Source: an uncultured Roseovarius sp. (GTDB lineage: Bacteria; Pseudomonadota; Alphaproteobacteria; Rhodobacterales; Rhodobacteraceae). From it: 64,000 nt of DNA. The stretch lies in contig OX638333.1 in NCBI GenBank assembly GCA_951812895.1, positions 1,478,366 through 1,542,365 on the forward strand. The letters run 5' to 3'. The translations under genes were made by a program, and so were the position numbers. Positions 28,049 to 37,341 of this stretch are shown here, piece after piece. The notes beneath the pieces are model-generated. The model worked only from the letters and a program-made list of their open reading frames with translations, was not told the DNA's origin and ran no database searches. How positions within the stretch are numbered: the first letter of the stretch is position 1; each line of letters opens with the position of its first letter.

Positions 28049-30506
28049 GCATATTCGCTCCGTTCGCATCATATAGCGGCGCGCCCTGCACCTCGGCATC
28101 AAACATCTCACCCAGGATCTCTACCTGAAGCTTTGATCCCGGAGCTGAATGTTCAGTCGTGACATACCCCATCGCCATTGACCGACCGACATGATGCGCA
28201 TAACCACCAGAGCTGACATACCCTACGGCTTCGCCATCCTTCAAAATAGCCTCATCATTGGACACGTCGATCCCATCGACATCAATCGTCAACGTCACAA
28301 GCTTACGCGCAGGCCCGGTTTCACGGACCCTTTGCGTGGCTTCTTTGCCGACAAAGTCCTTGTTCCAGTTAATGAACACATCCATACCGCTTTCGACCGC
28401 GTCAAAGTCAGGCCGGAAATCAAGCGTCCAGACACCCCACGCCTTTTCCAACCGCATCGACATCAGCGCACGCGCACCATACCAACGATATCCCAAATCA
28501 GCACCGGCCTCTTCTATCGCTTCGGCCAGTCTAAGCAGGTATTGCGGACGGCAATAGATTTCATACCCCAGCTCGCCACTGAAAGAGATACGGTTACAGA
28601 TCACCGGAACCCCGCCAACATATGTTTGGCGCAGATCGCGGAATTTGAACGCCTCTGCGCTCACGTCATCACGGGTGATCCGGGCCAGCAAATCGCGGGA
28701 CTTTGGTCCACTGATTGCGATCCCGTGCCAATCGTCGCTGACATTGGCATATGACACATCCGCGGGCAGATCCTTTTCAAACCACCGCCGGTGCGCCTCT
28801 TGCATCGCACCAGAACCAAACAACATGAAATGATCATCTGAAAGGCACGCAACGGTCAGATCACCGTATAGCTTACCCTTTTCGGTCAACATCGGTGTCA
28901 GGGTCAGACGACCGGGCTTTGGCACATATCCGGCAAGAACAGAGTCTAAATAGGCCCGCGCACCCTTTCCCTTAAACTCATGCTTTGCAAAGTTGGCGAT
29001 CTCTATACCACCAACTGCCTCGCGTACGGCTTTCACTTCGCGCGCCACATAATCGTGGCTCCGGTTGCGCTCAAAGCTTGGCACCTCATGCGCATCCTCT
29101 GGCCCATCCGCAAACCATAGTGCACTTTCCAAACCAAACGCCTGATCCATCCGCGCTCCCTTGGCCACCAACCGGTCATAAAGTGCGGTTGTTTTTTGCA
29201 TCCGACCCTTTGGCAGGGTCTCATTCGGGAAAGTCATCACAAACCGACGTTCGTAATTTTCCGTCGATTTTACGGTTCCCCAATCGGGCGTCGCCCAATC
29301 CCCAAAACGCGCGACATCCATCGCCCAGACGTCAATCGACGGCTCACCGTCAATCATCCACTCTGCCATGGTCAGGCCAACACCGCCGCCCTGACAGAAC
29401 CCGGCCATCACGCCCACAGCACACCAGTAATTTTTCATGCCCGGAACCGGCCCGATCATTGGGTTTCCGTCGGGGCCAAATGTAAACGGCCCGTTAATCA
29501 TATCCTTGATCCCGGCACTGGCCAGCGCAGGAATACGCTCAAATCCCAGTTCCAGCCGGTCAGCGATCCGGTCAACATCCGGCGGCAGCAATTCGTGCCC
29601 GAAATCCCAGGGCGTGCCGTTTAGTTTCCACGGCGTTCCTTTTGGCTCATACGTCCCCAATAGCATTCCCTGGCGTTCCTGGCGGAAGTAGATGTTAGCC
29701 TCATAGTCGATACCCGCAGGCAGACGCCCCGCTCCGCCCGGCTCCATCCGCTCGACAATTTCCGGAATGGCCTCGGTGATCAGATAATGGTGCTCCATCG
29801 GCTGAACAGGGAAATTCACCCCCTGCATATGCCCGACCTCACGTGCCCACAGCCCACCGCAGTTAACAATATGCTCTGCGTTGATCACACCCTTTGGCGT
29901 GGTAACATCCCAGCTGCCATCGGCGCGCTGTTTCGTCTCTGTTGCACCGCAATGTGTGAAGTATTGCGCTCCGTGATGGCGCGCGGCTTTGGCAAATGCA
30001 TAGGTGGCCCCCGACGGATCAAGATCCCCGTCCTGATCATCCCACAATGCCGCGTAATACTGGCTGGTATCGATCAGCGGATGGCGCTCGGCCAGTTCTT
30101 TGGGGCTGATAAACTCTTGGTTCAGAGCCATGTACCGCGCCTTGGAACGTTCCCGCTTTAGGTAGTCATACCAGGTTTTGTTCGACGCGGCATAGAACCC
30201 ACCGGTCATATGCAAACCAACACTGTGCCCACTGGTTTCCTCAATCTCTTTGTACAGATCGATCGTATAACCTTGAAGGCGGCTGATATTGGGGTCGGAA
30301 CTGATTGTGTGTATCTGTCCCGCAGCGTGCCAGCTGGACCCGGATGTCAATTCATCCCGCTCAAGTAAAACGACGTCTTTCCATCCGAACTTGGCCAGAT
30401 GGAACAAGATCGAACAGCCAACGACACCGCCGCCGATCACCACAACCTTGGCATGGCTCGGCAGTGTCTTTCCGCCGGCTTCAACCTCTTTTTGAATCTC
30501 AGGCAT
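28041..30506 (-). CDS. GcvT-fused FAD dehydrogenase, dimethylglycine/sarcosine dehydrogenase-like
   Basis: This is an 821-aa protein. Residues 20-60 hold the FAD motif VVVIGGGVVGCSILFHLAKFGW, and SGSSWHAAGQIHT carries the histidine that binds FAD covalently in DMGDH relatives. A DAO domain to about 390 is followed by FAO_M, GcvT (GIAISGPKSRDLLARIT, GELGYEIYCRPQYLLRL) and GcvT-C (EAVGYVSSGGYAHHVGRSMAMGYV) domains, which pass the methyl carbon to tetrahydrofolate. The ATG at 30506 has GAGGA. It would demethylate dimethylglycine or sarcosine, fitting the betaine flow proposed for this cluster. Which N-methyl substrate is used is not certain. Confidence 0.88.
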   Translation of the reverse strand: MPEIQKEVEAGGKTLPSHAKVVVIGGGVVGCSILFHLAKFGWKDVVLLERDELTSGSSWHAAGQIHTISSDPNISRLQGYTIDLYKEIEETSGHSVGLHMTGGFYAASNKTWYDYLKRERSKARYMALNQEFISPKELAERHPLIDTSQYYAALWDDQDGDLDPSGATYAFAKAARHHGAQYFTHCGATETKQRADGSWDVTTPKGVINAEHIVNCGGLWAREVGHMQGVNFPVQPMEHHYLITEAIPEIVERMEPGGAGRLPAGIDYEANIYFRQERQGMLLGTYEPKGTPWKLNGTPWDFGHELLPPDVDRIADRLELGFERIPALASAGIKDMINGPFTFGPDGNPMIGPVPGMKNYWCAVGVMAGFCQGGGVGLTMAEWMIDGEPSIDVWAMDVARFGDWATPDWGTVKSTENYERRFVMTFPNETLPKGRMQKTTALYDRLVAKGARMDQAFGLESALWFADGPEDAHEVPSFERNRSHDYVAREVKAVREAVGGIEIANFAKHEFKGKGARAYLDSVLAGYVPKPGRLTLTPMLTEKGKLYGDLTVACLSDDHFMLFGSGAMQEAHRRWFEKDLPADVSYANVSDDWHGIAISGPKSRDLLARITRDDVSAEAFKFRDLRQTYVGGVPVICNRISFSGELGYEIYCRPQYLLRLAEAIEEAGADLGYRWYGARALMSMRLEKAWGVWTLDFRPDFDAVESGMDVFINWNKDFVGKEATQRVRETGPARKLVTLTIDVDGIDVSNDEAILKDGEAVGYVSSGGYAHHVGRSMAMGYVTTEHSAPGSKLQVEILGEMFDAEVQGAPLYDANGANMRA

Positions 30507-30532
30507 ATTTGATCCTCGTTTTCCTAGAGATT

Positions 30533-31237
30533 TCAGTGCAACACGAAGTGGAACGACCAGCTGCCGCCTTGGTCCCAGTTCTCGCAATGTAATTTAACGA
30601 CGGGAACGCGACCCTCTTGACGGAACAGGGTAATCCCTTCCTGCAAAAGCTCACATTCCCACTCGTGTTCCAAATCGAGCTCATAAAACTCAATCTTATC
30701 TGCGCGATAAAACTCTTCCTCAGTCTCAGAGGGTGGATAAAACCCCTGCAGCAACGAAAGTTGATCGCGAGCCGCAACTTTGATCTGGTCAAGTGTCGCG
30801 CGAACGGTTTCGCCCCCTTCGACAAGGGTATCTTCGTCACTCATTTCCAGATCTTGAGTCGCGTACTCATGAGGTGCCATCGGGGCCGCGCCCAAATCGC
30901 GCAAAATCGCAAACATGTCATGTGTTTCCACATCCAAATCGGTGACAACCCCCGGCACTTGAAAGTCGTCCACAGGCAGATTGTTAATCTCCATTCGGCG
31001 AAGCGGCCAGAATTGCGTTGCCGTGTGAGTTTCTATCTCAATCTCGACAAGATGCTGATCCCGTAATTCGGCATAATGAGACCCACGATTGTCATAGATA
31101 TCGCGCAGCACATAGAGATGAGTCGGCGTCGCCGCGACGATACGGTCATCCGAACTGGTCACCCGTTCCGGTGTCGCGCCGACAGGTCCTGCAATCCAGA
31201 TTCCAACCGTAAGAATGAAAGTAAGAAACCGCATCAC
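30533..31237 (-). CDS. Secreted protein of unknown function
   Basis: This 234-aa protein starts with a signal peptide (MMRFLTFILTVGIWIAGPVGA). The mature part is acidic and mixed alpha/beta, with paired features such as RIVAATPTHLYVLRDIYDNRGSHY and a Cys pair near the C terminus (CELLQEG, LHCENWDQGGSW). I recognise no family. It overlaps the preceding PEP-mutase-like gene by ATGA and precedes the DMGDH-like gene by 26 bases, so it is transcribed with the catabolic operon. A periplasmic role there is inference. Confidence 0.7.
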   Translation of the reverse strand: MMRFLTFILTVGIWIAGPVGATPERVTSSDDRIVAATPTHLYVLRDIYDNRGSHYAELRDQHLVEIEIETHTATQFWPLRRMEINNLPVDDFQVPGVVTDLDVETHDMFAILRDLGAAPMAPHEYATQDLEMSDEDTLVEGGETVRATLDQIKVAARDQLSLLQGFYPPSETEEEFYRADKIEFYELDLEHEWECELLQEGITLFRQEGRVPVVKLHCENWDQGGSWSFHFVLH

Positions 31238-32058
31238 TTCGTTCCCTCTTGCGTCAACAACGCCTCAACTTCTTTGCCGGGCGCCGCGGCAAGCATGTCT
31301 GAAAAATCTCCATCCCCCAGGATATGCCGCGCCGCATTGATCAGCGCGCCTTGCGTCACCCGCGCAAGGCCGGATCCAAGCGATATGCGCGCAATGCCCA
31401 TATCCGCATATTCTGCACGGCTGATTTTGGAGAACAGGCCAACCGCAAGCACATTCACCGGCTTATCCGTGGCGGCCACGATACGTTCCAAATCATTAAC
31501 AGTTTCAGGCATCGGCGCATAAAGACAATCCGCCCCAGCAGCATCAAAGGCCCGCAGGCGCCGCAACGCTTCTTCGATATCATACTGGCCATTCATCATC
31601 CCGTCGGCACGGGCGACAAACACGAAATCCTGCGGCAACGCACGTGCGGCGGCAACACCTGCCTTGATCCGCTCCACAGCCAATTCAAAGTCATAAAATC
31701 CGACATCCGCCATATCAGTGTCTTCAATCGAACACCCGGCGAGCCCAACTTCGGCTGCCAATCGCACGGTTTCAGCAACATCATCAGGGCTATCGCCATA
31801 CCCGTTTTCCAAATCGCCGGAGACCGGCAATGGTGTTGCAGATACGATATCCTGCGCATGAGCCATCGCTTCGTCACGGCTGACATTGCCCATATCCGGG
31901 CGCCCCAGGGTAAAGGCATGGGCGTTCGACGTTGTACCAATCGCCTCAGCTCCGAGCGCAGTTAAAACTTTTGTGCTTCCCAGGTCCCAGGCATTGGCCA
32001 GAACAAAAGGGTTGCCCTTTTTGTGAAGCGCTCGAAATCTTGCTCCAATATCGGTCAT
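31234..32058 (-). CDS. Isocitrate lyase/PEP mutase-family protein
   Basis: This 274-aa TIM-barrel protein has the superfamily markers VLANAWDLGSTKVLTALGAEAIGTTS, SGDLENGYGDSPDDVAETVRLAAEVGLAGCSIED, VFVARADG and PVNVLAVGLFSKISRAEYADMGIARISLG. The ATG at 32058 has GGAGGTATAGG ahead and lies one base after the flavoprotein stop. Members split C-C or C-P bonds of oxoacids. The strict isocitrate lyase KKCGH/KRCGH motif is absent, so the reaction is not assignable. Its presence in a phosphonate/amine operon is noteworthy. Confidence 0.8.
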   Translation of the reverse strand: MTDIGARFRALHKKGNPFVLANAWDLGSTKVLTALGAEAIGTTSNAHAFTLGRPDMGNVSRDEAMAHAQDIVSATPLPVSGDLENGYGDSPDDVAETVRLAAEVGLAGCSIEDTDMADVGFYDFELAVERIKAGVAAARALPQDFVFVARADGMMNGQYDIEEALRRLRAFDAAGADCLYAPMPETVNDLERIVAATDKPVNVLAVGLFSKISRAEYADMGIARISLGSGLARVTQGALINAARHILGDGDFSDMLAAAPGKEVEALLTQEGTK

Positions 32059-32059
32059 C

Positions 32060-34036
32060 CTATACCTCCATTCCTGTTTTTCGACCCTCATAGAATGCGT
32101 AAGGCGCTTGCCGCGGGGCTTGTGCATCACCGATTAATCTCGGACCAACATCGGCAATTTCTGCTGAAAGAGGGTCAAAAGAATGGTTAGTAGTTGCCAT
32201 GATCAGAGCCGAAGCCGGATGTTCATCCTCTTCAGCTGTTAACAAGTTGCGGATCGTTGCACCTTGGCCGTGCCATGCCGCAATCGCGTGTTCAGTCAGG
32301 AACCGAACACCAAGCCGCGCCAGTCTGGCACGAATGGGAATGTCCGCACTGGTTCGTGCCAGTTCTTTGCCCACCATCGCATCAGGCGTGACCAAGGTCA
32401 CTGCCTTACCTTGCTCCGCCAGATGCCAGGCAGTACCAACACCACGCATGTTGCCGCCTTCATCGTAGACTATCACCGCGTCACCCAGCCTCACTTCGCG
32501 GCGCATAACCTCCTCGGGGCTGTGCACATTCCCGTGCTTCAACCCCGGCAGCGGCCCGAGCTGAGGCAGCCAGCGTTGCGCCGCATCGTCATCGGGCAGA
32601 GACCCAGTCGCCAAAATCACCTCATCCGCACCAATGTCTCTGATCTCATCCGCTTCGAGATAAGAGTTGAGGTAAAGCGTCACACCCAGTCGCTCAAACT
32701 GTCGCTCATACCAATCCAGCAAATCGGTAATCTGCGCGCGCCGGGGCTGTTCCCCTGCGAGCCGGAATTGCCCACCGATTATTGCTGCAGCCTCATGCAG
32801 TTCCACACGGTGCCCGCGTTCTGCCGCCACCCGCGCCGCTTCCAGACCTGCGGGGCCAGCGCCGACAACAAGAACGTGCTTAGGCGTAGTTGCCTCAGAA
32901 AACCTATCCCCGCCCCAGATATGTTCCCGCCCGGCAGAAGGGTTGATCAAACAAGAAATCCAGTAATCGCGCGACCGTCTTCCCCAACACATCTGATTAC
33001 AGGAAATACAGCCGCGAATATCATCAACCCGACCTTCTGTTACTTTGCGGGCCAAATGGGGATCTGCAATCTGACTACGTACGATCGCGATCAAATCGGC
33101 AGCATTAGAGCCTAATATTGCTTCCGCACTCTCTGGTGTGCGAATGCCGCTTTCGGCCTGTACAACCGCGTGGGTCAGTGCGCCCTTGAAGACCTCTGTG
33201 GCCGCAACTGTAGGCTTTTCACCCATTGCAAAGGTCGGCATCAGGTTTTCAAAATCCAGATACCCACCAGACCCACAGCTGACATAATCCAGATGCCCCG
33301 TCGCATCGTGTCGCATCAGAATTTCTGCTGTTTCCTCAACACCGTTCAACACCGGGTAGGTCTCCGAATGGCTTACCGACATCCCAACGATGAAATCCTC
33401 ACCACAGGCATGCCGGATACCCTCTAGAATACGCATCGAAATCCGCGTGCGATTCTCCAGTGACCCGCCCCATTGGTCGTCTCTTTTATTGCTCCAGGGC
33501 GTCCAAAACTGCTCAATCAGCGAATGATAGGCGGCCCAGATCTCAACGCCATCAAACCCGGCCTTCCGGCACCTGACAGCGGCGGAAACAAAGCCAGCGA
33601 TCAATTCCTCAACCTCGGCACCGGTCATCGCGTGACTGCCATCGCTGTCATGATAGCTGGGCAAACCCGAAGGGCCCCAATGCGGCTCAAAGCTCAGGTC
33701 AGAATCCCCGTGCGCACCAACATGATAAAGCTGCTGAACAATCACCGCCCCGGCGTCTTTAACCGGCTCAACGATCCTGCGAAACGCAGGTATCACAGTG
33801 TCATCTTCATGCCGGAAATTTCCACGTGTCAGAACACCCGTGCGATGCACCGGAACAGGCTCGGCCACGATCATCCCCGCGCCGCCAATCGCCCGTTCCA
33901 GCAAATAGGCCCCAAACTGCGCGCCGGGCAGACCATCAACGGACATATTCGCCGTATGCGCCCCAAACACAATCCGATTGCGCAACGTCTTATGACGCAA
34001 CTGCAATTCAGACGTAAGGCGCGGAAAAACAGACAC
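32060..34036 (-). CDS. FMN/FAD/4Fe-4S oxidoreductase of the TMADH/DgcA family
   Basis: This 658-aa protein has an old-yellow-enzyme barrel (1-335; RNRIVFGAHTANMSVDG, QQLYHVGAHG, GFDGVEIWAAYHSLIEQFWTPWSNKRDDQWGGS in pieces). A 4Fe-4S motif follows with Cys343, 346, 350 and 362 (C-x2-C-x3-C-x11-C), then FAD/NAD domains (VLVVGAGPAGLEAARVAAERGH at about 388). This is the architecture of trimethylamine dehydrogenase and of DgcA, which takes part in dimethylglycine demethylation. Given the cluster, an N-methyl-amine substrate such as dimethylglycine is likely. It is three bases from tdh and one base from the PEP-mutase-like gene. Confidence 0.85.
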   Translation of the reverse strand: MSVFPRLTSELQLRHKTLRNRIVFGAHTANMSVDGLPGAQFGAYLLERAIGGAGMIVAEPVPVHRTGVLTRGNFRHEDDTVIPAFRRIVEPVKDAGAVIVQQLYHVGAHGDSDLSFEPHWGPSGLPSYHDSDGSHAMTGAEVEELIAGFVSAAVRCRKAGFDGVEIWAAYHSLIEQFWTPWSNKRDDQWGGSLENRTRISMRILEGIRHACGEDFIVGMSVSHSETYPVLNGVEETAEILMRHDATGHLDYVSCGSGGYLDFENLMPTFAMGEKPTVAATEVFKGALTHAVVQAESGIRTPESAEAILGSNAADLIAIVRSQIADPHLARKVTEGRVDDIRGCISCNQMCWGRRSRDYWISCLINPSAGREHIWGGDRFSEATTPKHVLVVGAGPAGLEAARVAAERGHRVELHEAAAIIGGQFRLAGEQPRRAQITDLLDWYERQFERLGVTLYLNSYLEADEIRDIGADEVILATGSLPDDDAAQRWLPQLGPLPGLKHGNVHSPEEVMRREVRLGDAVIVYDEGGNMRGVGTAWHLAEQGKAVTLVTPDAMVGKELARTSADIPIRARLARLGVRFLTEHAIAAWHGQGATIRNLLTAEEDEHPASALIMATTNHSFDPLSAEIADVGPRLIGDAQAPRQAPYAFYEGRKTGMEV

Positions 34037-34039
34037 TGT

Positions 34040-35065
34040 TTATGCCCAATCCATAACAATTTTGCCTGAATTCCCCGAGATCATCGCGGCAAACCCGTCT
34101 TCAAAATCATCTATCGAAATACGGTGCGTGATCAGCCCGGACACATCCAGACCCGATTGCACCAACGCGGTCATCTTGTACCAGGTCTCAAACATCTCGC
34201 GGCCATAGATACCCTTGATATGCAGCATCTTGAAAATGACCGTATTCCAATCCACCGGAAACGCTGTCGGCGCGATCCCAAGTAGTGCGACTTTTCCGCC
34301 ATTGTTCATCCGCGCGATCATCTGTTGCATCGCAGGCGCTGCACCTGACATTTCAAGGCCCACATCAAACCCTTCGGTCATTCCAATCTCGTCCATCACG
34401 TCGCGCAACTGAACATTGGACACATCCACAACGTGCTGCACACCCATTCGCTTCGCCAGATCAAGCCGGTAGGGATTGATGTCGGTGATCACAACTTTGC
34501 GTGCGCCTACCTTCTGCGCCACCAGTGCGCCCATGATCCCAATAGGCCCGGCGCCGGTCACCAGCACATCCTCGCCCACCAGATCAAAGCTAAGCGCGGT
34601 ATGTACGGCATTGCCAAACGGATCGAAGATCGCTGCAATCTCGTCAGAAATGTCATCCGGAATCGGCACTACGTTGGCTTCTGGAATGCACAGATATTCT
34701 GCAAAGCTTCCCGGACGGTTCACACCAACTCCTTTGGTGTTTCTGCACAAATGCCCCCGCCCCGCTCGACAGTTCCGGCAGGTACCACAAACGATGTGCC
34801 CCTCTCCACTAACACGCTGGCCAATCCGGTATTTCCGCGCAGCCGCGCCACAATCGACGATTTCACCACAAAATTCATGCCCGACAACCATCGGCACAGG
34901 CACGGTCTTTGCGCTGAATTCATCCCAATTCCAGATATGAACATCAGTGCCGCAAATGGCCGATTTCTTGACCTTGATCAGAACATCACTAGGCCCTGGC
35001 TCAGGCACGGGCACATATTCCATCCACAGCCCCGGTTCGGGCTTGGACTTCACCAGTGCTTTCAT
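34040..35065 (-). CDS. tdh: L-threonine 3-dehydrogenase
   Basis: This 341-aa zinc alcohol dehydrogenase-family enzyme has the same length and start (MKAL...) as E. coli Tdh. Catalytic zinc Cys38 is in [15 protein letters not shown], the structural zinc cysteines are in [15 protein letters not shown], and the NAD fold is in [22 protein letters not shown]. The ATG at 35065 lies one base after the preceding stop (TGAAATG), a reinitiation layout; in-frame ATGs at 35077-35089 also exist. It oxidises threonine to 2-amino-3-oxobutyrate, the substrate of Kbl encoded two genes upstream. Confidence 0.93.
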   Translation of the reverse strand: MKALVKSKPEPGLWMEYVPVPEPGPSDVLIKVKKSAICGTDVHIWNWDEFSAKTVPVPMVVGHEFCGEIVDCGAAARKYRIGQRVSGEGHIVCGTCRNCRAGRGHLCRNTKGVGVNRPGSFAEYLCIPEANVVPIPDDISDEIAAIFDPFGNAVHTALSFDLVGEDVLVTGAGPIGIMGALVAQKVGARKVVITDINPYRLDLAKRMGVQHVVDVSNVQLRDVMDEIGMTEGFDVGLEMSGAAPAMQQMIARMNNGGKVALLGIAPTAFPVDWNTVIFKMLHIKGIYGREMFETWYKMTALVQSGLDVSGLITHRISIDDFEDGFAAMISGNSGKIVMDWA

Positions 35066-35066
35066 T

Positions 35067-36041
35067 TCATTCTTCATGTTCATGTTCATTTTCCCACAAA
35101 TCAGTGCTGAGGTACTTTAGCCCGCTGTCACACACGACAAATGCCACGGTTCCACCCTTCTCAGGACCCTTCAATAGTTTTACCGCTGCGGCCAGATTGG
35201 CCCCCGCAGAATAACCGCCGAAAATACCCTCTCTGCGTGCCATCAATCTCGCAAATCTTACGGCCTCATCGCCTGAAACAGAGACCGTTCCGGCTAATTT
35301 GGTATCGTTCAGATGGCCCAATGAATTCATGGAATACCCGCCACCCTGTATCGGATGTTCCGGCTTAGACTGATCACCTCCCGAAATCGCCTCGGCCCCT
35401 TCGGGTTCGACCGCATAGCATTTTACTTCTTTCGGCGCGAAAAAACGCGCCGCTCCTCCAACCGTACCGCCGGACCCGGCGAAGTCACAAAACGCAGTGA
35501 CTGCACCGCTCGTCTGCTCCCATATTTCGGGTGCCGTGCCCATCTCGTGTGACTTCGGATTGGCCGCCACGCTAAATTGATCGGCCCGAAACGCACCGCG
35601 CTCCAGCGTAATCCGTTCTGCTTCCTCATTCACCTTCGCCAGATCGGCACCGGACACCTCTCCCTTACGGCTTCCTTCTACCTGCGGCACCCGCACAACT
35701 TCGGCACCTAAAGCCTGCATCATGCGCGCCCGCTCTTCGGAATTTCCATCACTCATCACGGCTACAAACGGGTGACCCATAACCCCGCACACAATGGCCA
35801 GGCCGGTCCCCATATTGCCGGAGGTCAACTCAACAACAATCTGCCCCTCGGCCAATTCCCCACTGGCACGTGCATCAGCTATCACCTGCCTTGCCGGGCG
35901 ATCCTTTTTTGAAAAGCCGGGATTGAGATAATCAAGCTTGGCCAGTAGACGGCCATCAAGCCCCATTTCGTCTCTAACACGAGACAAATCGACCAATGGC
36001 GTGTCACCAATCGCATCAATGATGGATGGCAGAATGGTCAC
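35067..36041 (-). CDS. PLP-dependent fold-type-II enzyme, cysteine synthase-like
   Basis: This 324-aa protein has the cysteine synthase/CBS fold: [12 protein letters not shown], Schiff-base Lys46 in [35 protein letters not shown] and [15 protein letters not shown]. In true CysK the lysine region reads NPGGSVKDR and the asparagine loop TSGNTG; both differ here. It lies between kbl and tdh with a four-base overlap to kbl. A role in serine, threonine or cysteine metabolism is likely, but the reaction is open. Confidence 0.75.
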   Translation of the reverse strand: MTILPSIIDAIGDTPLVDLSRVRDEMGLDGRLLAKLDYLNPGFSKKDRPARQVIADARASGELAEGQIVVELTSGNMGTGLAIVCGVMGHPFVAVMSDGNSEERARMMQALGAEVVRVPQVEGSRKGEVSGADLAKVNEEAERITLERGAFRADQFSVAANPKSHEMGTAPEIWEQTSGAVTAFCDFAGSGGTVGGAARFFAPKEVKCYAVEPEGAEAISGGDQSKPEHPIQGGGYSMNSLGHLNDTKLAGTVSVSGDEAVRFARLMARREGIFGGYSAGANLAAAVKLLKGPEKGGTVAFVVCDSGLKYLSTDLWENEHEHEE

Positions 36042-37234
36042 TTGATGACCCCCAGTTCGCGACCAACAATTTCGAAGGCGGCGATTGCCTGATCCAGCAT
36101 CTCCCGCGTCAACGCCGCACTCATCTGGGTGCGAATTCGGTCCTGCCCCTTGGGCACCACCGGAAAGCTAAACGCCGTCACGTAAACACCATGTTCGTTC
36201 AACCGTGCCGCCATATCCTGGGCCAGCTTGGGATCCCGTAACATCACAGGGATGATTGCATGCTCACCCGGTAAAAGTTCAAACCCCAGCGCACCCATTT
36301 TTTCACGAAAATAGGCGGCGTTGTCCCACAACTGCGCGCGCAGATCGCCACCATTTTCCAACAGATCAAACACCTTCAAAGATGCTGCCGCAATCACCGG
36401 TGCCAAAGTGTTCGAGAAAAGATAAGGCCGCGACCTCTGCCGCAGCCAGTCAACAACATCCGCACTTGCCGCGGTATACCCGCCGGAGGCACCACCCAGC
36501 GCCTTACCCAATGTGCCGGTCATGATATCAACGCGATCAGATACACCAAACCGTTCGGCGGTTCCTCGGCCGGTTGGCCCAACGAACCCGGTGGAATGAC
36601 AATCATCCACCATGACCATCGCGTCATACTTGTCGGCCAAATCACAAATCTCATCCAGACGGGCGTAATACCCATCCATTGAAAACACGCCGTCAGTCGC
36701 AATCAGCCGATGCCGTGCACCCGCGGCCTCCTGCAGACAACGCTCCAGATCGGCCATGTCAGAATTGGCGTAACGCAGCCGCTGCGCCTTGCACAGCCGC
36801 ACGCCATCAATGATGCTTGCGTGGTTCAACGCGTCCGAAATGATCGCATCCTCAGGGCCCAGAATCGTCTCGAATAAACCTGTATTCGCGTCAAACGCGG
36901 CGGCATACAGAATGCTGTCTTGTTTCCCCAGAAACCCGGCAATCCGCTCTTCCAGCTCTTTATGCTCTTCCTGCGTGCCGCAAATGAACCTGACCGACGC
37001 CATGCCAAATCCATACCGGTCCAACGCCTCACGCGCGGATGCGATAATCTCTTCGTTATCGGCCAGCCCAAGGTAATTGTTGGCGCACAGGTTGATGACC
37101 CTCGCCCCCCCGGCAAGAGACACTTGCCCGGCCTGTTTCGAAGTGATCACACGCTCGGTCTTGTACAGACCCTCATCCCGCAACCCATCCAGCCGTCCGG
37201 CAATGTCCTGATCAAATCTTTCCGACGCGCGCAT
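36038..37234 (-). CDS. kbl: Glycine C-acetyltransferase (2-amino-3-ketobutyrate CoA ligase)
   Basis: This 398-aa alpha-oxoamine synthase has the family's full length. Schiff-base Lys244 is in [52 protein letters not shown] and [12 protein letters not shown] are the cofactor and substrate motifs. It joins glycine and acetyl-CoA, or splits 2-amino-3-oxobutyrate from Tdh into these. Placed with Tdh, it links the glycine formed by betaine demethylation to threonine and acetyl-CoA. A two-hairpin intergenic element lies just upstream. Confidence 0.93.
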   Translation of the reverse strand: MRASERFDQDIAGRLDGLRDEGLYKTERVITSKQAGQVSLAGGARVINLCANNYLGLADNEEIIASAREALDRYGFGMASVRFICGTQEEHKELEERIAGFLGKQDSILYAAAFDANTGLFETILGPEDAIISDALNHASIIDGVRLCKAQRLRYANSDMADLERCLQEAAGARHRLIATDGVFSMDGYYARLDEICDLADKYDAMVMVDDCHSTGFVGPTGRGTAERFGVSDRVDIMTGTLGKALGGASGGYTAASADVVDWLRQRSRPYLFSNTLAPVIAAASLKVFDLLENGGDLRAQLWDNAAYFREKMGALGFELLPGEHAIIPVMLRDPKLAQDMAARLNEHGVYVTAFSFPVVPKGQDRIRTQMSAALTREMLDQAIAAFEIVGRELGVIK

Positions 37235-37263
37235 AGTCTTGCCTTTCTTTTTTAGTCCCCGTT

Positions 37264-37341
37264 ATCTTTCTTTTTGCAAGAAATATCCCGGGGGAGACAC
37301 TGAAATCCCAACGGGTTTCAGTGTTGGGGGCAGAGCCCCCT
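37264..37341 (-). repeat. Two-hairpin intergenic element, copy 1 (between mttB and kbl)
   Basis: On the minus strand it reads: GGGGGC-TCT-GCCCCC hairpin (37340-37326), a variable hairpin with 9-bp arms (37324-37316 and 37305-37297), then CCCCCGGGATATTTC and GCAAAAAGAAAGAT. The first hairpin abuts the mttB stop codon. A second copy is at 46195-46257. The CCCCC block could also pair with the first GGGGG, so two exclusive folds are possible. Confidence 0.75.
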
